DNA of 64,000 nt, from NCBI RefSeq assembly GCF_036321025.1, contig NZ_JAZAPB010000002.1:1790201-1854200 (forward strand), given 5' to 3'. Position 1 is the stretch's first letter, and the number at the start of each line of letters is the position of its first letter. The DNA comes from Alteraurantiacibacter hainanensis (GTDB taxonomy: Bacteria > Pseudomonadota > Alphaproteobacteria > Sphingomonadales > Sphingomonadaceae). Under the pieces are notes generated by a model. The model was given only the letters and a program-made list of their open reading frames with translations, was not told the origin of the DNA and ran no database searches. This document shows, in pieces, positions 8,667 to 17,879 of the stretch. The position numbers and the translations under genes were made by a program.

Positions 8667-9759
8667 GGCTCACCCTTCCTCCGGCATGGCGCTCCAGTCG
8701 ACCGGCGATTTCGAGTTCCAGCAGCGCCATCTGCACCGCGCCCGGTGTGGTTCCGGACTGGCGGACGAGTTCATCGACAGCCACGGGCGCGCTGGAAAGC
8801 ATGGCGGCAATATCGTCAGCTGGCATTTCCTCGTCGGTGTCCGCGAAGGTGAAGTCCGGGCCGACCTCGCGCACCGTCGAACGGGGCTGTCCATCGAACC
8901 CGGAAAGCAGTTCGACGACGTCGGCCGGCTCCTGCACCAGAACCGCCCCCTCGCGGATCAGCTGGTTGCACCCGTGCGATCGACTGTCGGCGGGATGGCC
9001 GGGTATCGCCATCACCTCCCGCCCCGCCTCGCCGGCAAGCCGCGCGGTTATGAGCGAACCGGATTTCGGCGCGGCCTCCACCACCAGCGTGCCCAGCCCC
9101 AGCCCCGCTATGATCCGGTTGCGCTTGGGAAATTGCTGGCCGCGAGGCTCGGTGCCGGGCGGTTCTTCGGCAATCAGCAAGGCCTCGTTGGCGATCTGCT
9201 CCTGAAGCCTTGCGTGCTGCGGCGGATAGGCGATGTCGATCCCGCTGGCGATCACGCCGATCGTGTGGGGGAAAGCCCCCTCGTGACTGGCCCCGTCGAT
9301 GCCCTTGGCAAGGCCGGAGACAACCACGAACCCCGCCGCCGCCAGTTCCCGGGCGAAGTCGCGCGCCAGCTTCACCGCCGCTGCTGATGCGTTGCGAGCA
9401 CCCACCATGGAAACGCACGGCTTGCCCGCCAGCGAAAGGTCGCCGCGCATGGTGACGATCGGCGGCGCACCGTCCAGCGCGGCAAGGTTGGCGGGATAGT
9501 CAGGCTGGTCGTGAAACAGGTATCGTGCCCCTGCCCGGCGCGCAGCCTGTACCTCGCGCTCGATCTTCTCGCGCGGGGCAGGCTCGTAATTCCGCTTGGC
9601 CCCGCGCGCGGCCAGATCCGGCAAGGCCTCGACGGCTTCCTGCGCGGTGCCGAAGCGGCTCAGCAGCTGGGCATAGCTGACCGGCCCGATATTTGCCGAG
9701 CGCAGCAGCCGGATACGGGCGAAGGCCTCGTCCTGGGTGAGCGTAGGGGCGCCGGTCAC
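8659..9759 (-). CDS. dprA: DNA-processing protein DprA (natural transformation)
   Basis: 366 residues from a GTG at 9759 that overlaps the plsY stop (GTGA). DprA loads RecA onto incoming single-stranded DNA. The Rossmann-like core shows SMVGARNAS, VVSGLAKGIDGASHEGA, IASGIDIAYPPQHARL and FPKRNRIIAGL, all characteristic. A C-terminal winged-helix (DML1-like) domain covers about the last 60 residues. The longer upstream reading in the same frame is a shadow of plsY. Confidence 0.94.
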   Translation of the reverse strand: MTGAPTLTQDEAFARIRLLRSANIGPVSYAQLLSRFGTAQEAVEALPDLAARGAKRNYEPAPREKIEREVQAARRAGARYLFHDQPDYPANLAALDGAPPIVTMRGDLSLAGKPCVSMVGARNASAAAVKLARDFARELAAAGFVVVSGLAKGIDGASHEGAFPHTIGVIASGIDIAYPPQHARLQEQIANEALLIAEEPPGTEPRGQQFPKRNRIIAGLGLGTLVVEAAPKSGSLITARLAGEAGREVMAIPGHPADSRSHGCNQLIREGAVLVQEPADVVELLSGFDGQPRSTVREVGPDFTFADTDEEMPADDIAAMLSSAPVAVDELVRQSGTTPGAVQMALLELEIAGRLERHAGGRVSLA

Positions 9760-10367
9760 TTCTTGCGGCCGACCTTGGGTTCCTCGCCCTTGGTCAGGCG
9801 AGCGATATTGGCACGGTGCAGCCAGATAATCAGCGCGGCGATGGCGGTAAGTACGGGCACCAGGTCGGTATAGCCAAGGACAGCGGCAGCGATGGCCGCT
9901 GCAACGACGGCACTCATGCCCGCGACGGACGAAATCCGCAGCAGCGCCAGCATCCCCAGCCAGACAACGGCATAGGCGAGCCCGATCGGCCAGGCGAGGC
10001 CAAAGCTTACACCGGCATTGGTAGCCACGCCCTTGCCGCCCCGGAAGCCCAGCCAGACCGGGAAGCAGTGGCCCAGCACGGCACCGAGTGCCGCGAAGGG
10101 AACGGGCCCGAATGCGTCGTCGATGGCGATATCGGACTGGGCGAACAGCGCCTTCGCCAGAAGAACCGGGATCAGGCCCTTGGCAAAATCCAGCAGGAGC
10201 GTTGCCGCCGCCAGCTTCTTCGAGCCGGTGCGCAGCACGTTGGTTGCGCCGATATTGCCGCTGCCGATGGTGCGGATGTCGCCCATGCCGCCAGCCTTGG
10301 CCAGCAATAGCCCGAACGGGATGGAGCCGAAGCCGTAGCCGAGCAAAAATCCGAGTACCTGGTCCAT
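9756..10367 (-). CDS. plsY: Glycerol-3-phosphate acyltransferase PlsY
   Basis: 203 residues, five membrane segments. It uses acyl-phosphate to acylate glycerol-3-phosphate, the first step of phospholipid synthesis. The three family motifs are visible: GSGNIGATNVLR, GGKGVATNAGV and the C-terminal loop near the last helix. First gene of a four-base-overlapping pair with dprA. Upstream is a REP-like inverted repeat at 10393-10459. Confidence 0.94.
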   Translation of the reverse strand: MDQVLGFLLGYGFGSIPFGLLLAKAGGMGDIRTIGSGNIGATNVLRTGSKKLAAATLLLDFAKGLIPVLLAKALFAQSDIAIDDAFGPVPFAALGAVLGHCFPVWLGFRGGKGVATNAGVSFGLAWPIGLAYAVVWLGMLALLRISSVAGMSAVVAAAIAAAVLGYTDLVPVLTAIAALIIWLHRANIARLTKGEEPKVGRKK

Positions 10368-10392
10368 CAGCGCCCCATATCCGTTTGCCCCA

Positions 10393-10459
10393 AGCTTGTC
10401 GAAGGGCCGCCTCTTCCTCTAGTTGGGCGCCTAAGTGAAATGCGGGGCTTCGACAAGCT
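10393..10459. repeat. REP-like inverted repeat (AGCTTGTCGAAG arms)
   Basis: AGCTTGTCGAAG at 10393-10404 is repeated as its exact reverse complement CTTCGACAAGCT at 10448-10459, with 43 bp between. This sequence type is a widespread extragenic palindrome in sphingomonads. It lies between the divergent plsY and murI. A single related half (CAAGCTGTCGAAG) occurs at 688-700. Confidence 0.6.
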
Positions 10460-10479
10460 CGGCCCACACGGAGTTTGTC

Positions 10480-11280
10480 TTGGACGTTCAACCCGCCTCT
10501 CCCGTCCTGCTGTTCGATTCCGGCTTTGGCGGACTGACCGTTCTCGCCGCCTTGCGAGAGCACCTGCCTCAGGCCCCGGTCATCTATGCCGCCGACACTG
10601 CCGGCCTGCCTTATGGAGAAAAGACCGAGGCTGAAATCGCCGCTCGCGTTGCCGGGTTGCTGGGCAGGCTCGCCGAACGCTACCGTCCGCGCCTTATCTG
10701 CATCGCCTGCAACACCGCCAGCACGATCGCGCTGGGCATGGTACGCGACGTGCTGGAAATACCGATTGTCGGCACTGTCCCTGCCATAAAGCCCGCCGCC
10801 GCCATGACGCGCAGCGGCACGATCGGACTACTGGGCACGGCCGCCACGATCCGGCAGGCCTATGTCGATAACCTGGAGGCAGAGTTTGCGAGTGACAAGC
10901 GTCTGCTGCGCCACGCCGCGCCCGAGCTCGTGGATGCCGCGGAAATGAAGCTGCGCGGCGGCGCGCCCGATCCCTCCATCTTCAAACGAGCCGTCGAAGG
11001 CCTGCAGCAGCAGGAAGGCGGCGAAGAGATCGATACCGTTGTGCTGGCCTGCACCCACTTCCCGCTGGTACAGGACGAACTGGCCGCAGCTTTCGGCAAC
11101 AAAGTTCAATTCATTGACGGAGCGCAAGGAATCGCCCGGCGCATAGTGTACCTGACGCAAGGCCAGTCGTTCGACCGGCGGGACGGCAACTTTGCAATTG
11201 TGACGGGTGATGAACAGGATAACGCAGATCTTCTCGGCGGACTCGAAGCTTACGGAATCGGCAGAATACTGCGGCTTTAA
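10480..11280 (+). CDS. murI: Glutamate racemase
   Basis: 266 residues from the TTG at 10480, which has GGAG six bases upstream; an in-frame GTG at 10435 would translate the REP-like repeat. Makes D-glutamate for peptidoglycan. Both catalytic cysteines are visible, in ACNTAS and ACTHFP, with the substrate loop DSGFGGLTVL near the start. hemA begins 106 bp downstream. Confidence 0.93.
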   Translation: MDVQPASPVLLFDSGFGGLTVLAALREHLPQAPVIYAADTAGLPYGEKTEAEIAARVAGLLGRLAERYRPRLICIACNTASTIALGMVRDVLEIPIVGTVPAIKPAAAMTRSGTIGLLGTAATIRQAYVDNLEAEFASDKRLLRHAAPELVDAAEMKLRGGAPDPSIFKRAVEGLQQQEGGEEIDTVVLACTHFPLVQDELAAAFGNKVQFIDGAQGIARRIVYLTQGQSFDRRDGNFAIVTGDEQDNADLLGGLEAYGIGRILRL

Positions 11281-11386
11281 TGAGAATGGTTCGCAAACTT
11301 CGTGCTTCAAACCTGCGCTCTTATTGACTAAATCCGCCGCCAGAAAGAGCCGCGAGTCCAGTAGCGGTGCAATTTGGACAGGTACG

Positions 11387-12607
11387 CTGAACTACGATCA
11401 GATCTTCGACCAGGCCATTGATCGCCTGCATTCTGAAGGGCGTTACCGCGTCTTTATCGATATCCTGCGCAACAAGGGTGCCTACCCCAACGCACGCTGC
11501 TTTGCCGGCCACAACGGCCCCAAGCCCATTACGGTGTGGTGCTCGAACGACTACCTGGCCATGGGCCAGCATCCCAAGGTCGTTGCCGCCATGGAAGAGG
11601 CGCTGCACGACGTCGGCGCCGGATCCGGCGGCACCCGCAACATCGGGGGCAACACACACTATCATATCCAGCTGGAAAACGAGCTGGCGGACCTTCACGG
11701 CAAGGAAGCCGCGCTCCTTTTCACCAGCGGCTACGTCTCCAACGACGCCACGCTGTCCACGCTGGCGAAGTTGCTGCCGGGATGCATCATCTTCTCCGAT
11801 GAACTGAACCACGCCAGCATGATCGCGGGAATCCGCAATTCAGGCTGCGAGAAGCGCATCTTCCGGCACAACGACGTGGAGCATCTGGAACAGCTGCTCG
11901 CCGCGGAAGACCCGGACACCCCCAAGGTCATCGCCTTCGAAAGCGTCTATTCGATGGACGGCGACGTGGCACCGATCCACGCGATCTGCGACCTGGCAGA
12001 GAAGTACAACGCTCTCACCTACATCGACGAAGTCCACGCCGTGGGCATGTACGGCGAGCGCGGCGGCGGCATTTCGGAGCGGGACGAGGCAGCCCACCGT
12101 ATCGATCTGATCGAGGGGACGCTCGGCAAGGCTTTCGGCGTGATGGGCGGCTATGTCGCATCCAGCAGGAAGGTGATCGACTGCATCCGGTCCTATGCGC
12201 CGGGCTTCATCTTCACAACGTCGCTCAGCCCCGTACTGGTCGCGGGTGTGCTGGCATCGGTCCGCCACCTGAAGCAGAGCAAGGTCGAGCGCGAAGGCCA
12301 GCAAGCCGCGGCAGCTCTGCTGAAAGGCAAGCTGCGCGACGCCGGATTGCCGGTGATGAATTCCACGACCCATATCGTGCCGCTGATGGTGGGCGATCCG
12401 GTCCGCGCCAAGAAGATCAGCGATATCCTGCTGGCTGAATACGGCGTCTACGTTCAGCCCATCAATTTCCCCACCGTCCCGCGCGGGACGGAAAGGCTGC
12501 GCTTCACCCCCGGCCCCGCCCACACGGAAGCGATGATGGACGACCTGGCGAAGGCGCTGGTGGAAATCTGGGACCGGCTGGAGCTGGAACTGCGCAAAGC
12601 CGCCTGA
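11387..12607 (+). CDS. hemA: 5-aminolevulinate synthase (C4 pathway), probable CTG start
   Basis: PLP enzyme joining glycine and succinyl-CoA to form 5-aminolevulinate, the first step of alphaproteobacterial heme synthesis. The family N-terminus (M-NYDQIFDQAIDRLHSEGRY) begins exactly at a CTG at 11387, giving 406 residues, the normal length. Counted from there the PLP lysine in EGTLGKAFG is residue 248, the number usual for Rhodobacter ALAS. No ATG, GTG or TTG is in frame closer than the TTG at 11324 (21 extra residues); an ATG at 11207 overlaps murI by 74 bp. The function is certain, the start is not. Confidence 0.93.
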   Translation: MNYDQIFDQAIDRLHSEGRYRVFIDILRNKGAYPNARCFAGHNGPKPITVWCSNDYLAMGQHPKVVAAMEEALHDVGAGSGGTRNIGGNTHYHIQLENELADLHGKEAALLFTSGYVSNDATLSTLAKLLPGCIIFSDELNHASMIAGIRNSGCEKRIFRHNDVEHLEQLLAAEDPDTPKVIAFESVYSMDGDVAPIHAICDLAEKYNALTYIDEVHAVGMYGERGGGISERDEAAHRIDLIEGTLGKAFGVMGGYVASSRKVIDCIRSYAPGFIFTTSLSPVLVAGVLASVRHLKQSKVEREGQQAAAALLKGKLRDAGLPVMNSTTHIVPLMVGDPVRAKKISDILLAEYGVYVQPINFPTVPRGTERLRFTPGPAHTEAMMDDLAKALVEIWDRLELELRKAA

Positions 12608-12712
12608 GACGCAGGCATTGCGGACCCCGTCTTAGGGTCAAATTTACCATTATCCGTCATTGCATCGGCTGGATGCCGGACAACCGGCGCATGAGCGATG
12701 TGACGGAGACAC

Positions 12713-14875
12713 ATGACGGTCAAGGGCCTTCTTAAGGGGTTTACCGGAGAGAAAAGCACCGGAAACGACGCTTTGCGGCGGGAGGTGCTCGACGACTTCG
12801 AACAGGCCGGAATCGGCTGGATCTGGGCCAGCGATGCCGAAGGCCGTCTTATCTACCTGTCGGACAAGGCAATTCAGAACCTGGGCCGCGAACCGGAAGT
12901 AGTGCTGGGCCAGCCGCTGGTCGATCTGTTCGAAGTCGACCGCAACAATCCCGACGAAAAGTCGGATCGCCCGCTAAATTTCCAGCTGTCGGCCCGCAAC
13001 AAGCTGGCAGACCTCGTCGTGAAGTTCGGCGCAGAAGGCGCGCGCCCGAAATGGTGGGTGCTCAGCGGACACCCGAAGCTGGCGGCCGACGGAACCTTCC
13101 GGGGTTATCGCGGCAGCGCGAAGGACATCACCGTCGAATTCCAGCGCAAGCTGGAGGATTCGCGCGCGGCGGAATACGATTCGCTTACCGGGCTCGCCAA
13201 TCGCCACAGGATGGATCGTCGCCTCGATTCGACCCTAGGCGCGTTCAAGTCGGCCAAACGGTCCTGCGCGCTGATGATGATGGACCTCGACAAGTTCAAG
13301 TACGTCAACGACACGATGGGCCACCCCGCCGGCGACGATCTGCTGCGCCAGGTTGGCGACCGCCTTCGCGCCGTAATCGGCGGAAAGGGCGAGATCGGTC
13401 GCCTTGGCGGCGACGAATTCCAGGTCATCCTGCCCGACATGGACGATCGTGGCGAGCTGGGCGAGCTTGCCGACAAGATCATCCAGATGCTGTCTTCCCC
13501 CTACCAGGTGGAAGGCAAGCGCGCGATCATCGGCGCTTCCGTAGGCGTATCGATAGCCCCCTACGACGGGCTGGATCGTGACGAACTGACCCGCTCTGCC
13601 GACCTCGCCCTCTATGCCGCCAAGAACGGCGGACGCGGCATGTACCGCTTCTATTCGGCGGAACTGAAGGACGTGGAGCAGGAACGCCAGATCCTGCTCG
13701 ACGACATGCGGGAGGCGCTGGAAAGGGAGCAGTTGCAGCTGCACTACCAGCCGGTGGTGCGCACCAGCGACAATGCCATCGTCGGGTTCGAGGCGCTGAT
13801 GCGCTGGGAGCATCCCGAGCGCGGCAACATCCCGCCCAACCAGTTCATCCCGGTGGCCGAGGATTCCGATCTCATCAATCGGCTGGGCGAATGGGCAATC
13901 CGCCGCGCCTGCGAAGATGCACGCGAATGGCCGGAAACCGTGCGCGTGGCGGTCAACGTCTCGGCAAAGCAGTTTGCGAACAAGGGTTTCGTCGCCGTTG
14001 TAACGCAGGCCCTGGCCGAGACCGGCCTCGACCCGGACCGGCTGGAACTCGAACTGACTGAAACGGTGTTCGTCGGCGATATCGAAACCACCGAGAAGAC
14101 CTTCGCCGCGCTCAAGCACCTTGGCGTGCGACTGGCGCTGGACGACTTCGGTACCGGCTATTCCTCGCTCAGCTACCTGCGCTCCGCTCCGTTCGACAAG
14201 CTGAAGGTCGACAAGAGCTTCGTCGACAGCTGCACGCAGAAAGACCAGAACAGCGCCAAGATCATCTCCGCCATCATCGGCCTCTCCAACGCCCTGGGAA
14301 TGGACGTGACGGTGGAAGGCGTGGAGGCCTTCGATCAGTTCGATCTCGTGTGCAAGAAGGGTGCGCAATACATCCAGGGCTGGATCTATTCCCGCGCGAG
14401 GCCGCAGGCCGAAATCCTCGAGGAAATTGCCAGCGGAGGATACCGGATCGAGCCGAGCGGCCCGGACCAGTACCGCCCCGAACGGCGCAGCGTGTTTCGC
14501 CGGATCGGCGTGATTCACGAGGATCATCGCTACGAAGCCGTAATGCGCGATCTGAGCACGACGGGTTCGCGGATCGAAGGGCTTGTCGGCGTGCCCGAGG
14601 GGACGGGACTGGTGCTCGATCTGGGCGGCGGCCAGCTGGTGGTTTGCGAAGTGCGCCGCTCGCAGGATGCCACCATCGGCGTCGAATTCGAGACACCGCT
14701 GATCAGCGATGGATCGGGCGGGCTTTGCACCCGCCACCGCGTATCGCCCTACGCCCTCGCGGCAGCGGGCATGCCCCTCACCTCCCTGCCGCCCGGAAAC
14801 TATCCCGATTCGATGCTGGGAGACGGCCCGAGGAGCCAGCCCCAGTTCATGCAGGTGACCGTCCATCGCGGCTGA
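12713..14875 (+). CDS. PAS-GGDEF-EAL-PilZ cyclic-di-GMP signalling protein
   Basis: 720 residues with no membrane segment. A PAS-like sensor domain (about 25-145) is followed by a diguanylate cyclase domain with intact RLGGDEF (GGDEF at 232-236), then a phosphodiesterase domain with EAL (360-362) and DDFGTGYSSLSYL, then a C-terminal PilZ domain (about 585-680) with RRSVFRR and DLSTTGSRIEG, a c-di-GMP-binding pattern. Both enzymatic motifs look intact, so the protein could make or degrade c-di-GMP, with PilZ and PAS adjusting the balance. Start ATG at 12713, 105 bp after hemA. Confidence 0.93.
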   Translation: MTVKGLLKGFTGEKSTGNDALRREVLDDFEQAGIGWIWASDAEGRLIYLSDKAIQNLGREPEVVLGQPLVDLFEVDRNNPDEKSDRPLNFQLSARNKLADLVVKFGAEGARPKWWVLSGHPKLAADGTFRGYRGSAKDITVEFQRKLEDSRAAEYDSLTGLANRHRMDRRLDSTLGAFKSAKRSCALMMMDLDKFKYVNDTMGHPAGDDLLRQVGDRLRAVIGGKGEIGRLGGDEFQVILPDMDDRGELGELADKIIQMLSSPYQVEGKRAIIGASVGVSIAPYDGLDRDELTRSADLALYAAKNGGRGMYRFYSAELKDVEQERQILLDDMREALEREQLQLHYQPVVRTSDNAIVGFEALMRWEHPERGNIPPNQFIPVAEDSDLINRLGEWAIRRACEDAREWPETVRVAVNVSAKQFANKGFVAVVTQALAETGLDPDRLELELTETVFVGDIETTEKTFAALKHLGVRLALDDFGTGYSSLSYLRSAPFDKLKVDKSFVDSCTQKDQNSAKIISAIIGLSNALGMDVTVEGVEAFDQFDLVCKKGAQYIQGWIYSRARPQAEILEEIASGGYRIEPSGPDQYRPERRSVFRRIGVIHEDHRYEAVMRDLSTTGSRIEGLVGVPEGTGLVLDLGGGQLVVCEVRRSQDATIGVEFETPLISDGSGGLCTRHRVSPYALAAAGMPLTSLPPGNYPDSMLGDGPRSQPQFMQVTVHRG

Positions 14876-14960
14876 TTTGCGCGGATTGATCCGCGTCAAT
14901 GATTGACCGCGGGAACATGCCACCGTTTCGCTGGGGCGTTCCTCGCCACGGGAGACGATC

Positions 14961-15503
14961 ATGTATCTTCGGACTACAATGACAACAGCCGTGCTCGGCC
15001 TGGCACTTGCGTCTTGCAACAATCCGCAGTCCGCCCCCGATGACCCGCCAGCCGCCAACGCTGCGGCACTTACCGAACTGCCAGTCAGAGCCAACGCAAC
15101 GATGGTGGGTCTCATCGACAATTCGGCTGACTACATCTGGACGGTGGGCAACGGGGACCTCCCGCAGGATGAGCTGGACTGGGACCTGGTGCGCAGCGCT
15201 ACCTACGACATGATCCTGGGAGGCCAGGTCATGAAGGTGCCGGGCACCGGCGAGTTCGATCACCAGTGGACGGCGAACGAGGAGTGGCAGCAATGGTCCG
15301 ACCAGTTGACGCAGATCGGGCAGGACGCGCTTCCCCTGGCTGAGGCCCAGTCAACCGATGTCGCGGCCTGGCGCGCGATCGGCGACCGCCTGATCGAGAA
15401 CTGCGAGGGCTGTCATAACGCCTTCAAGCCGGAATTGCCGTCTGAAGGCATCCTGCATCGGTCCACAGAGCGTGAATCGCGCGGCATCAGCATGTTCGAC
15501 TAG
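14961..15503 (+). CDS. c-type cytochrome lipoprotein (cytochrome c'-like)
   Basis: 180 residues. A lipobox ends at Cys19 (LALASC), so the protein is probably anchored to a membrane facing the periplasm. A single heme-binding CEGCH motif lies near the C-terminus (148-152), the position used by class II (cytochrome c') proteins; the preceding region is helical and Trp-rich. Role is unknown; electron transfer or gas-ligand binding are family possibilities. Its heme would be attached by the Ccm system encoded at 54.8-59.8 kb. Confidence 0.8.
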   Translation: MYLRTTMTTAVLGLALASCNNPQSAPDDPPAANAAALTELPVRANATMVGLIDNSADYIWTVGNGDLPQDELDWDLVRSATYDMILGGQVMKVPGTGEFDHQWTANEEWQQWSDQLTQIGQDALPLAEAQSTDVAAWRAIGDRLIENCEGCHNAFKPELPSEGILHRSTERESRGISMFD

Positions 15504-15622
15504 GTGTCTCTGCAGTCGGCCGCATGTCGAAAGCGCCAGCCGATCCTAAGCGCACCTTGGCGGCAATCGTTTCACCGAGCTTCAGCAGACCCGGAATGGA
15601 GGAGTAGCGCAGCCTGGGCGCC

Positions 15623-16486
15623 TCAGCCGTCGCAGCGTCCGTCTTCAGCGCTGCGCAGGTAGGGGCGCGGATCGACGCTTTCGTATCCGGGCGTCAGGCT
15701 TGCAAAGTGATCGAGCCAGTACTTGTGGCCGGATCCCACGATGATCAGCACCCTGTCGCCCGGCTCGGCGGTCAGGCCGGCCTTCGCGAACATCTTCGCG
15801 TTGCGCATGTACCAGTAGGCGTTCAGCTCGGCTCCCGGCTGTTTCTCGGCGTCACCGAAAGCCATGAGACCGTAATATATCTGCGAATGGCCCCAATCGA
15901 GCAGCTCGGGATCGTTGTGATCCAGCAGGTTGGCGGCAATCGAGCATTCGCCGTCATCGGCGCTTCGCGACGTTATCTCTTCCTCGGCCAGGGCGAAGAG
16001 GGCATCGAGCCGCGCCAACATGCCGTTATCCCGCGCGAAGGTCTGCACCGCGTTCAGCGGGAAGTAGTCGGGCTCACCCTCCCCTCCTCTCTCGTCGAAG
16101 CCGTAGACGTCGTCGTGGCCGAGTTGCAGGGCGAGGCGATAGCCGATCTGGTAGCTTTCGTTGCGGCTCTCCGCGATCCGCGTCTCGGCCTCTGTGCGAT
16201 AGCTTTCCATGTGCAGGTCGGCGGTATCGGGCTGCGCTTCCACCAGGATCCGGGTCGGGCGCCACTCCGCCAGGGCGTCCGTGATCGCCTGCAACTCTCG
16301 CTGGCGGTGCGGCGCGAGGACGTCGTCGACCTCGATGTTGATCACATCCTGCCCGGGATTGTTGAAGTGATAGACGCCCAGCACCATCACCTCGACAGGC
16401 GCAAGATCGGCCTCCTCGTGGTGGTCGGCCAGTGCAGCAGAAGACGCCAGCCCGAGTGACAGCGCGGCGAGCGGAACGAGCCTCAT
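15623..16486 (-). CDS. Secreted DUF5694-family protein (TraB/ChaN-like fold)
   Basis: 287 residues with a Sec signal peptide (cleavage after ALA, about residue 21). The mature protein opens with VEVMVLGVYHFNNPGQD and ends with VLIIVGSGHKYWLDH. The conserved His/Glu pattern (YHF, ILVEAQPD, GSGHKYWL) resembles the erythromycin-esterase/TraB/ChaN superfamily. Biochemical activity unknown. GGAGG precedes the ATG. A 9-bp inverted repeat sits 14 bp upstream and overlaps the likely promoter. A distant structural relative is encoded at 27998-28786. Confidence 0.8.
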   Translation of the reverse strand: MRLVPLAALSLGLASSAALADHHEEADLAPVEVMVLGVYHFNNPGQDVINIEVDDVLAPHRQRELQAITDALAEWRPTRILVEAQPDTADLHMESYRTEAETRIAESRNESYQIGYRLALQLGHDDVYGFDERGGEGEPDYFPLNAVQTFARDNGMLARLDALFALAEEEITSRSADDGECSIAANLLDHNDPELLDWGHSQIYYGLMAFGDAEKQPGAELNAYWYMRNAKMFAKAGLTAEPGDRVLIIVGSGHKYWLDHFASLTPGYESVDPRPYLRSAEDGRCDG

Positions 16487-16499
16487 GGCAATCCTCCGT

Positions 16500-16525
16500 G
16501 TGTGTATTGTCTATCTAATACACAC
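16500..16525. promoter_or_regulatory. Operator-like inverted repeat upstream of the DUF5694 gene
   Basis: GTGTGTATT (16500-16508), an 8-bp spacer, then its exact complement AATACACAC (16517-16525). On the minus strand TTGCCA and TATTAG, 18 bp apart, could be -35 and -10 boxes, which places the repeat over the -10 region. That position fits a repressor site. No regulator gene adjoins it. A transcription terminator is less likely because no T-run follows. Confidence 0.5.
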
Positions 16526-16545
16526 ACGGCTGGATCAATGGCAAG

Positions 16546-17751
16546 TCAGCGCAGGCTCACCACGTTGTCGCTGGTGCGCGGATCGGGCCTGTCGCCGCGA
16601 TAGAGGCTGGCCATGGGCTCGTCGAACACCGTTGCCACCTCGCTGGCACCGAATCCGTTGAACCGCGTCTTCATCGCCGCGCCATACGCACCCAGCATGC
16701 CGATCTCGATATAGTCGCCGGCCTGGATGTCTTCGGGCAGCATGAAGGGGCCCTTCATGAAATCCGCATCGTCACAGGTCGGCCCGTAGAAAGAGAATTC
16801 CGCAAGCGGGCTGCGCAGGTCGTCCTCCAGCGCGCGAACGGGGAAACGCCATGCGACGTGGGCCGCATCGAACAGCGCGCCGTAGGCACCGTCGTTGATG
16901 TACAGTTCGTCGCCGCGGCGCTTTTCCACCTTCACGATGATGGACGAATACTCGGCGCACAGCGCCCGGCCCGGCTCCGCCCACAGCTCCGCCGAATAGG
17001 AAATCGGCAGCGCTTCGAAATGCTGGTGGATCAGCTGGAAATAGTCTTCCAGCGGCGGCGGATCGAGATCCGGATATATGCTGGGAAAGCCGCCGCCGAC
17101 ATCGATGATGTCCACGGTCACTGCCGCCTCGGCGATGGCCGCGCGGACACGCTCCAGAGCCTGGACGTAGGCGAACGGCGTCATCGCCTGGCTGCCCACG
17201 TGGAAGCAGATGCCCAGCGCGTCACAGTGCTGGCGGGTCGCCTGCAGCAGGGGCGCGGCATCGACCAGGTCGACCCCGAACTTGGCCGCAAGCGACAGTT
17301 CCGAATGTTCCGAAGAAACGCGCAGGCGCACCAGCAGGCTCAGGTCCGCCGCGGGCGTGCCGTCATCGGCAGTCGTAGCCTCGACCACCTTTGCAAGCTC
17401 TTCGAGCGTATCGAGGCTGTAGGTCTTCACCCCGTGCTCGAAATAGGCTTCGCGCACGGCGCTGCGGGTCTTCACCGGATGCATGAAGCACAAGGTGGCT
17501 TCGGGCAAAGTCTCGCGGACCAGCCGCACCTCTGCGATGGACGCGACGTCGTAATGAGTCACGCCAGCATCCCACAGGATGCGGATGAGGTCGGGCGATG
17601 GATTGGCTTTGACCGCATACATCGCCTTGCCCGGAAACTTCTCGACGAAGAATCGGGCGGCGCGAGATGCCGCGTGCGGTCGAACTAGCGTCACTGGCTC
17701 GTCCGGCGAAAGGGTGCGGACTACAGCCTTGGCGTCAGGATACTGGAGCAA
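16546..17751 (-). CDS. Fold-III PLP ornithine/lysine (diaminopimelate-type) decarboxylase
   Basis: 401 residues from a TTG at 17751 with AGGGGGT 8 bases upstream. Alanine-racemase-fold decarboxylase of the eukaryotic ODC/DapDC group. The PLP lysine is Lys48 in YAVKANPSP; the glycine loop DVGGGFPSIYP and the active-site Cys in YGPTCDDAD are present. ODC-type features and the nearby deoxyhypusine-synthase-like gene point to diamine (putrescine or cadaverine) synthesis rather than lysine synthesis. Ornithine versus lysine preference cannot be read reliably. Confidence 0.88.
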   Translation of the reverse strand: MLQYPDAKAVVRTLSPDEPVTLVRPHAASRAARFFVEKFPGKAMYAVKANPSPDLIRILWDAGVTHYDVASIAEVRLVRETLPEATLCFMHPVKTRSAVREAYFEHGVKTYSLDTLEELAKVVEATTADDGTPAADLSLLVRLRVSSEHSELSLAAKFGVDLVDAAPLLQATRQHCDALGICFHVGSQAMTPFAYVQALERVRAAIAEAAVTVDIIDVGGGFPSIYPDLDPPPLEDYFQLIHQHFEALPISYSAELWAEPGRALCAEYSSIIVKVEKRRGDELYINDGAYGALFDAAHVAWRFPVRALEDDLRSPLAEFSFYGPTCDDADFMKGPFMLPEDIQAGDYIEIGMLGAYGAAMKTRFNGFGASEVATVFDEPMASLYRGDRPDPRTSDNVVSLR

Positions 17752-17879
17752 TTCAAGGGACCCCCTAAGGTACTAAACCGACAAGTAGCTGCCTTGCGGT
17801 GGGAATCCCTTGGGGCAGCGGAAGCGCGCATTTAAGCCGCATCGGCTGAATTGCAAGAGAAATCGGCTGGACCGTTCCG

